Origin: Pelagibacteraceae bacterium AG-349-O05
GTDB taxonomy: Bacteria > Pseudomonadota > Alphaproteobacteria > Pelagibacterales > Pelagibacteraceae
Direction of reading: 5' to 3'
Length of the DNA stretch: 64,000 nucleotides
Assembly (NCBI GenBank): GCA_003281005.1
Contig: QCDE01000003.1
Coordinates: 1 to 64,000, forward strand
In this document: one piece after another, positions 58,569 to 64,000 of the stretch
Layout: the number at the start of each line of letters is the position of its first letter
Position numbering within the stretch: position 1 is the first letter of the stretch
The notes under the pieces: model-generated
What the model was told of the DNA's origin: nothing
The model's input: only the letters and a program-made list of their open reading frames with translations
Databases searched by the model: none
Made by a program: the position numbers and the translations under genes

Positions 58569-59761
58569 TATCCTTTAACGCTTCCTGCTGTCAAACCGCT
58601 AACTAAATATTTTTCAAAATAAACAAATATAAATAATACTGGCAATGTAACAACAACTGAGCCTGCCATTAAATATTGTCTTGGTGTTTCTGCATCTCCA
58701 CTTAAATATTGGATAGCTCTTGATAATGTAAACGAATTAGGATTATCCAAAAACATTAAAGAAAATAAAAACTCATTCCAAGCAATCATAAAAACATACA
58801 AAGCAACTGATGAAATCGCAGGAATGCTTAAAGGAATTATAATTTTTGTTATAATTCCGAACCAACTTAATTTATCTAAAATTGCTGCTTCCTCTAATTC
58901 TTTTGGGATGCTTTTAAAATATCCTTGCAACATATAAATTGCTACTGGAAGAGTTGTTGCTGTATACACAATTAATAAACCTTCTATAGAGTTACGTAAG
59001 CCCAATTGACTAAATATCGTATACAAAGGAATAACAAGAACGATTGCCGGGAACATGTATATTATCAGTATAGAAGTAGACAAAAATGTTTTTCCAAAGA
59101 AATTTAATCTTGCAACTGCATAAGCAGCAGGGATTGCAAAAAGAAGTGTTATAATAACAGTTCCAACAGAAACAATAGTACTTGTCACTATATATTTTCC
59201 AAATTTATAAGATTTAAAAATTACAAAATAAGATTTAAACAAATCTTTTATATCCTGTCCAAAATTTATACTAAAATCTAAAGGATTCACTAACAAAGCT
59301 ATTTGTGTTTTAAAACTTGTCACCAACATCATATAAAATGGAAAAAGTATTACAAAAGAGAAAAATAAAATTCCAAATAAAGTTAAGAAGTCAAATAAAA
59401 TTACTTGCGTAGAGTGCTCTTCTTTTAAACTTGTAAAACTATATTTGCTAATTTTATTGGTGAAAAAATATATTATTAAAAATACACCCACATTATACCA
59501 AATTGGTAATTTTTGTATTAGGTAACCATCACAAATAACAAATATAAAAGAAAAAATAACTGATTTATAAAATGATTTAACTCTACCACCAATTCCTAAG
59601 TGAGCTAATGATATTAAAAACCCAAAAATAAAAAGTATCTCAATGTTAAAGCTATTAATACTTAAACCTTGCAGTGTTGATAATATCTTCCAAATAGAAA
59701 TTAAAAAAATTAGGAAAAAAGTAGATATAAATGAAAATAATATTGTATTTTTAGTTCTCAT
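58568..59761 (-). CDS. Sugar ABC transporter permease (MalG-like) with N-terminal membrane extension
   Basis: LEEAAILDKLSWFGIITKIIIPLSIPAI; extra hydrophobic segments before the permease domain. Confidence 0.87.
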   Translation of the reverse strand: MRTKNTILFSFISTFFLIFLISIWKILSTLQGLSINSFNIEILFIFGFLISLAHLGIGGRVKSFYKSVIFSFIFVICDGYLIQKLPIWYNVGVFLIIYFFTNKISKYSFTSLKEEHSTQVILFDFLTLFGILFFSFVILFPFYMMLVTSFKTQIALLVNPLDFSINFGQDIKDLFKSYFVIFKSYKFGKYIVTSTIVSVGTVIITLLFAIPAAYAVARLNFFGKTFLSTSILIIYMFPAIVLVIPLYTIFSQLGLRNSIEGLLIVYTATTLPVAIYMLQGYFKSIPKELEEAAILDKLSWFGIITKIIIPLSIPAISSVALYVFMIAWNEFLFSLMFLDNPNSFTLSRAIQYLSGDAETPRQYLMAGSVVVTLPVLFIFVYFEKYLVSGLTAGSVKG

Positions 59762-61010
59762 CTACTCTCTTTCCTAAAAGTTTAAAATAAAAAAACATAA
59801 ACATTAAAAGTAATACAACTATTACAATGGAAACAGCTGAACCCATTCCAATATCTGATATTGCAAAACCCTGTTGATAAACATTGATTGGCAAAGTTCT
59901 TGTTCCTGATGCTCCTCCTGTTAATAAAAATACGTCCTCAAATTTATTAAAATTCCATATAAACCTAATCATGAATAAAATCGAAATTACTGCAGTAATT
60001 TGTGGAAGTGTGATATTAAAAAATTTTTGAAAAGGACTTGCACCATCAACATCAGCAGCTTCATATAATTCTTTTGGGATAGCTTGAAGTCTTGCAAGAA
60101 TAAATAAAAAAGCTAAAGGGAAATATCTCCAAATTTCAAACATTATAACTGTTGTAAGTGCTAACCTTAATTTAAAATCAAAACCTAAAATGCTAATTTC
60201 AATATATTTTTGTCCAAGAAGGTTTATTGGAGTTTCAATAATTTGATAATTTAGTAATAAACTATTTAATGTTCCACTATTTGGATCTAGTAGAAGTTCC
60301 CAGGTGTAAGCTAAAGCAACAACTGGAGCAACATAAGGAAAAAGTAGAACACTTCTCATGAATGTTCTTCCATAAAATTTTTGATTTACCATTTGAGCAG
60401 TTAAAATACCAAATACTATTGATCCAACAGTTCCAAAAAATGTGTAATAAAAAGTTGTTAGTATTAAATCTACAAATTCATTTTCAAACAAAACTTTTTT
60501 AAAATTTTTGAGAGTAAAGTTGGTATTAAGCAAAATATTATCAGATTTTCCATCTAATTTTGGTTTAATTGATTTGAGATTTTTTTTATCTATTTTTGAT
60601 TCATTATTTGTTGCAAATATTACTTGAAAATTTTCTCTATATTTAGGTGGCCAATTTCCAAATTCACATTTTAAGTGATACTTTTCGTAAGAACATCTTG
60701 AATCTAAATTTTCAATTTCAAAATTTTTTGGAAAATTATCTTCAAACGAAACATCTCTAATTTCTTGAATTAACGAACTATTTCTTAACTTATATAATAT
60801 CTTTATTTTAGAAGGCTCATCAGAAATAGATTTAACGATTTTTTTTGCTCTTGGTTCTGGAATTCTGATATCCTTTAATTCAACCTCTTTAAAACTAATC
60901 CAAACATTTGCAAAAATTGGAAATAAAATTATTGAAAAAACTAAAAGTACTGCAGGTAAAGTTAGTATGTATGCAGTTTTTTTTTCTGTATTTGCTAAAG
61001 TATCATTCAT
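59751..61010 (-). CDS. Sugar ABC transporter permease (MalF-like) with inserted soluble segment
   Basis: LYEAADVDGASPFQKFFNITLPQI; about 130 aa polar segment after TM1. Confidence 0.87.
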   Translation of the reverse strand: MNDTLANTEKKTAYILTLPAVLLVFSIILFPIFANVWISFKEVELKDIRIPEPRAKKIVKSISDEPSKIKILYKLRNSSLIQEIRDVSFEDNFPKNFEIENLDSRCSYEKYHLKCEFGNWPPKYRENFQVIFATNNESKIDKKNLKSIKPKLDGKSDNILLNTNFTLKNFKKVLFENEFVDLILTTFYYTFFGTVGSIVFGILTAQMVNQKFYGRTFMRSVLLFPYVAPVVALAYTWELLLDPNSGTLNSLLLNYQIIETPINLLGQKYIEISILGFDFKLRLALTTVIMFEIWRYFPLAFLFILARLQAIPKELYEAADVDGASPFQKFFNITLPQITAVISILFMIRFIWNFNKFEDVFLLTGGASGTRTLPINVYQQGFAISDIGMGSAVSIVIVVLLLMFMFFYFKLLGKRVDEN

Positions 61011-61012
61011 AA

Positions 61013-61044
61013 AAAAAGCGGATAATTTATATTATCCGCTTTTT
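61013..61044. terminator. Terminator-like hairpin between binding protein and permease
   Basis: AAAAAGCGGATAAT-ttat-ATTATCCGCTTTTT; T-run also on - strand. Confidence 0.85.
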
Positions 61045-61058
61045 AAATTATTTAAAAA

Positions 61059-62390
61059 TTATTTGAATTTAGCTAATTCAGCATTTATTTTATCAACCGC
61101 TTCATCAACAGAAATTTGATCATCAATATATTCACGTGTTATTCTGTTTAGGAATTGTGCATTAATAATTTTGGATGCTCTAGATAGCTCACCTTCTTTA
61201 ACTCCCCATCTATTTGCAGTATCTAAACCGGCTACAATGTTATTAATAACATCTGGGTCGTATAGATCTGACAGAGGTGCTTTTCTATCAACTCCAACAG
61301 GTAGTTTACTCCAAGCTTTCGTGAAAGCCTCAGGGTCACTTGAATTTCCTCTTCGTACAGGAAATTTACCTTCTGGAGCTATCGATAATGTGCTTGTGTA
61401 ACCTTCGTCCATTGAGTACATGATAAATTGCTTAGCTTCATCTGTATCAGCATCAGCTGTTATACCAAAATATCTAACATCTGCCCATGCAGCACCTTTT
61501 TTATTACTAGGTCCACTAAAGTTAGTTATGAAACCAGTTTTAGAAGCTAGTTCAGGTGATGTAGGATCACTGTTAATTGTTGGCGGAGCTGAGTCTCTTA
61601 AACCAGCAAGCTCATCCATAATAAACGGAGACCAAATAATCATTGGAGTTTTACCTGCAAAGTAAAGTGCTCTAGATTGTTTCCAGTACAATTCTCCTGG
61701 AGGACTTGCTTTTGCAATTACTTTATAAAACTCTAATGCTTGTTTTAATTTCTTGCCTTGTTTTTTAATTCCACCTTTTTTAACAATATTAACTCCATTT
61801 GCTAAAAGAACGTGCTCTAAAACTTGACTCATGAAATTTTCATCAGTCTTGGTAGCAGCCACGAACCCAAACATTCCATTTTGTTTTGAAAGCTTCTCAA
61901 CTGCGGCCACAATATTCGCATAACTTGTTGGTGGTGCTAAATCAGCATTTTCAAAAAGATCCTTTCTATAAACAACCATCTGTGTCCATCCATCAACTGG
62001 AACGGCTGCAATTTTTGAACCCTTTTTTGCCATGTTAAGCGCACCAGGTGCAAACGTGTTTTTACCCAATTCTTTGACAACAGCATTGTTAGCATCCACA
62101 TCTAATATTCCTGCTTCAGCCCATGGCAATACATATTGTAAAGTATGGTAGATTACATCTGGTAAGTCGCCTGCTGCTGCTGCAGCTGTAGCTCTAGTTC
62201 CCAAATCTTTTTCTTCTACTGGGATCACATCTACTTTAATACCTGTTTTAGCTTCAAAAGCTTTTGCCATTTCCTCTTGCTTAGCCATTCGGGCAGGCTG
62301 AACTTCTGTAGTCCAAAACTTTATGTCTGCGTAAACAATACTTGAAATAAAAAAAGTTATTACGCAAAACAGTCTTATTATATTTTTCAT
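61059..62390 (-). CDS. Sugar/solute ABC transporter substrate-binding protein
   Basis: ORF 443 aa; signal peptide; ADIKFWTTEVQPARMAKQEEMAKAFEAKTGIKVDVIPV. Confidence 0.88.
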   Translation of the reverse strand: MKNIIRLFCVITFFISSIVYADIKFWTTEVQPARMAKQEEMAKAFEAKTGIKVDVIPVEEKDLGTRATAAAAAGDLPDVIYHTLQYVLPWAEAGILDVDANNAVVKELGKNTFAPGALNMAKKGSKIAAVPVDGWTQMVVYRKDLFENADLAPPTSYANIVAAVEKLSKQNGMFGFVAATKTDENFMSQVLEHVLLANGVNIVKKGGIKKQGKKLKQALEFYKVIAKASPPGELYWKQSRALYFAGKTPMIIWSPFIMDELAGLRDSAPPTINSDPTSPELASKTGFITNFSGPSNKKGAAWADVRYFGITADADTDEAKQFIMYSMDEGYTSTLSIAPEGKFPVRRGNSSDPEAFTKAWSKLPVGVDRKAPLSDLYDPDVINNIVAGLDTANRWGVKEGELSRASKIINAQFLNRITREYIDDQISVDEAVDKINAELAKFK

Positions 62391-62533
62391 TTCCCCTCCT
62401 ATTTATAAATAAAATTATAATTAATTTAAAAATGTTTCGCAAACTATTCAGTTATTTTTATCAATCCTATACTTTTCCTTGTAAATTTATTTAAATATGG
62501 CCAAAACTTAAAGTTAGTCAATCGTAAGTTGTA

Positions 62534-63589
62534 CTAAGACTTTAATCTATTTCCGTTTTCATCAAAAATGAATAAGTCATTTAAATCAAATCCAATTTTA
62601 TTTCCAATTTCTATATTACTTGGAACTTTGGCACTTAATTGATGCTCATTCTTTTTCATATAAGCAATTTTTTCATTACCTAAATTTTCTATTAACTCTA
62701 TTTCAGGATTAAAACTGAACTGATTTTCTTGATTTGCTTTTAAGTGCTCAGGTCTTATACCTACAAAATGTTTTGATTTATTTAATTTTAATTGATCAAA
62801 CTGAATATTGTTTTCTAAAATCTTAATTGTATTTTCTGAGATGATGTTTTGTTCACTTACTTCTAATATATTCATCTTTGGTGTTCCAATAAATTGAGCT
62901 ACAAAAATATTTGCAGGGTCATTATAAATTTCCTCTGGAGTACCAACCTGTTCAATGTTACCTTGATTTAAAATAACTATTCTGTCTGCTAAAGTCATAG
63001 CTTCGACCTGATCATGAGTAACATATATCATATTAGTTTTTATTTGATTGTGTAATTTTGATATTTCCACCCTCATTTCAGCCCTTAAAGCAGCATCCAA
63101 ATTTGATAACGGTTCATCGAATAAGAATATTTTTGGATTTCTTGTGATAGCTCTTCCTATTGCTACCCTTTGTCTTTGACCGCCTGATAATTGTTTTGGT
63201 TTCCTCTCAAGAAGTTCCTCAATTTTTAGAATTTTTGCAGCTTGCATAACTTTTGTATTGATTTCCTCTTTTGGTCTTTTTTCTATTTTCAACCCAAAAG
63301 ACATATTTTCATAAACATTCATGTGAGGGTAAAGTGCATAAGATTGAAAAACCATTGCAGTTTGTCGCTTTGACGGATGAAGTTCGTTAATTTTTTGATC
63401 GTTAATAAAAATTTCACCTTCATCAATTTTTTCTAATCCGGCAATCATTCTTAACAATGTTGATTTTCCACAACCTGATGGTCCTACTAAAACAAGAAAT
63501 TCGTCTTCTTTTCCTAAGAGATTAAAATCAGTAATAATTTTATTTGAACCAAATGATTTATGTACACCAGTAAATTTTATATTTGCCAT
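62534..63589 (-). CDS. Sugar ABC transporter ATP-binding protein (MsmK/UgpC-like)
   Basis: GPSGCGKSTLLRMIAGLEKIDEGEIFI; LSGGQRQRVAIGRAITRNPKIFLFDEPLSNLDAALR. Confidence 0.92.
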   Translation of the reverse strand: MANIKFTGVHKSFGSNKIITDFNLLGKEDEFLVLVGPSGCGKSTLLRMIAGLEKIDEGEIFINDQKINELHPSKRQTAMVFQSYALYPHMNVYENMSFGLKIEKRPKEEINTKVMQAAKILKIEELLERKPKQLSGGQRQRVAIGRAITRNPKIFLFDEPLSNLDAALRAEMRVEISKLHNQIKTNMIYVTHDQVEAMTLADRIVILNQGNIEQVGTPEEIYNDPANIFVAQFIGTPKMNILEVSEQNIISENTIKILENNIQFDQLKLNKSKHFVGIRPEHLKANQENQFSFNPEIELIENLGNEKIAYMKKNEHQLSAKVPSNIEIGNKIGFDLNDLFIFDENGNRLKS

Positions 63590-63591
63590 TA

Positions 63592-64000
63592 TTATTTTTT
63601 GGTTTTTAGAATATCTACTCCAATTTGTTTTAATATGTGGACTATATCAATTGGAACCCAATTTTCACGAATTTTTCCTTCGTCATGATGATAAAAATCC
63701 ATAACCCTCATAGTTACTTTTTGATTTTCAGATTTATATCCTAACCAATCATCTGCTCCATATGTGGCTTGAATACTATTCCATCCAGCAGTTAAAGAAA
63801 ATTTTCCATCTCCTATTTCACAATAATGACCAAGTTCCCAATAATTTCTTTCTTTAAATGTTTTTCTAAACGGTAATTGATGGTTATCTACAAATCCCTC
63901 TAAAGTTCTTGCGGTACCGATGCCACTTGGTCCATACCAGATCATTTTTTCATGCCAATAATCACTTTGTGGATGGTTGATTAATCTTTCTTTAAGATCC
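63592..64000 (-). CDS. SnoaL/NTF2-like protein, 5' end beyond window
   Basis: Reverse-strand frame remains open to window end (DLKERLINHPQSDYWHEKMIWYGPSGIGTARTLEGF...). Confidence 0.65.
   Translation of the reverse strand, partial: DLKERLINHPQSDYWHEKMIWYGPSGIGTARTLEGFVDNHQLPFRKTFKERNYWELGHYCEIGDGKFSLTAGWNSIQATYGADDWLGYKSENQKVTMRVMDFYHHDEGKIRENWVPIDIVHILKQIGVDILKTKK

Noticed and set aside
1-64000. CRISPR arrays, prophage, transposons, toxin-antitoxin or defence islands
   Set aside because: No direct-repeat arrays, integrases, transposases or recognisable defence proteins in any ORF.

Overview
This 64 kb, AT-rich, densely coding window reads like a SAR11/Pelagibacterales-type chromosome segment. 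The taxonomic call is inferred from gene content and protein character, not from a marker-gene search. I support about 62 protein genes and one tRNA-Met(CAT), and see no rRNA, CRISPR array, phage or transposon. Main blocks: 2-methylcitrate cycle (prpDBC); ribonucleotide reductase nrdAB; tctCBA transporter; basic amino-acid ABC transporter; a polyamine/methylthioadenosine block (speD-speE fusion, class II aldolase-SDR fusion, mtnA, mtnP, apt, guaC, gpt-like); a taurine block (tpa-like, ald, FAD/GcvT dehydrogenase, tauABC); a probable second sulfonate block (Ldh2 oxidoreductase, ABC transporter, pta, hpsN-like dehydrogenase); and a GH63-like hydrolase with a sugar/solute ABC transporter. The observations I rate highest are: (1) a possible local methylthioadenosine-to-DHAP shunt using the fused aldolase-SDR; (2) convergence of taurine and DHPS-type sulfonate genes; (3) a hairpin at the 3' end of all five solute-binding-protein genes that are followed by permease genes; (4) near-zero spacing at 10 of 11 convergent gene pairs, including four shared TTAA stop sites; (5) an orphan + strand small RNA candidate at about 9.98-10.07 kb; (6) a paired NrdR-box-like operator upstream of nrdA. 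No database search or folding program was run.
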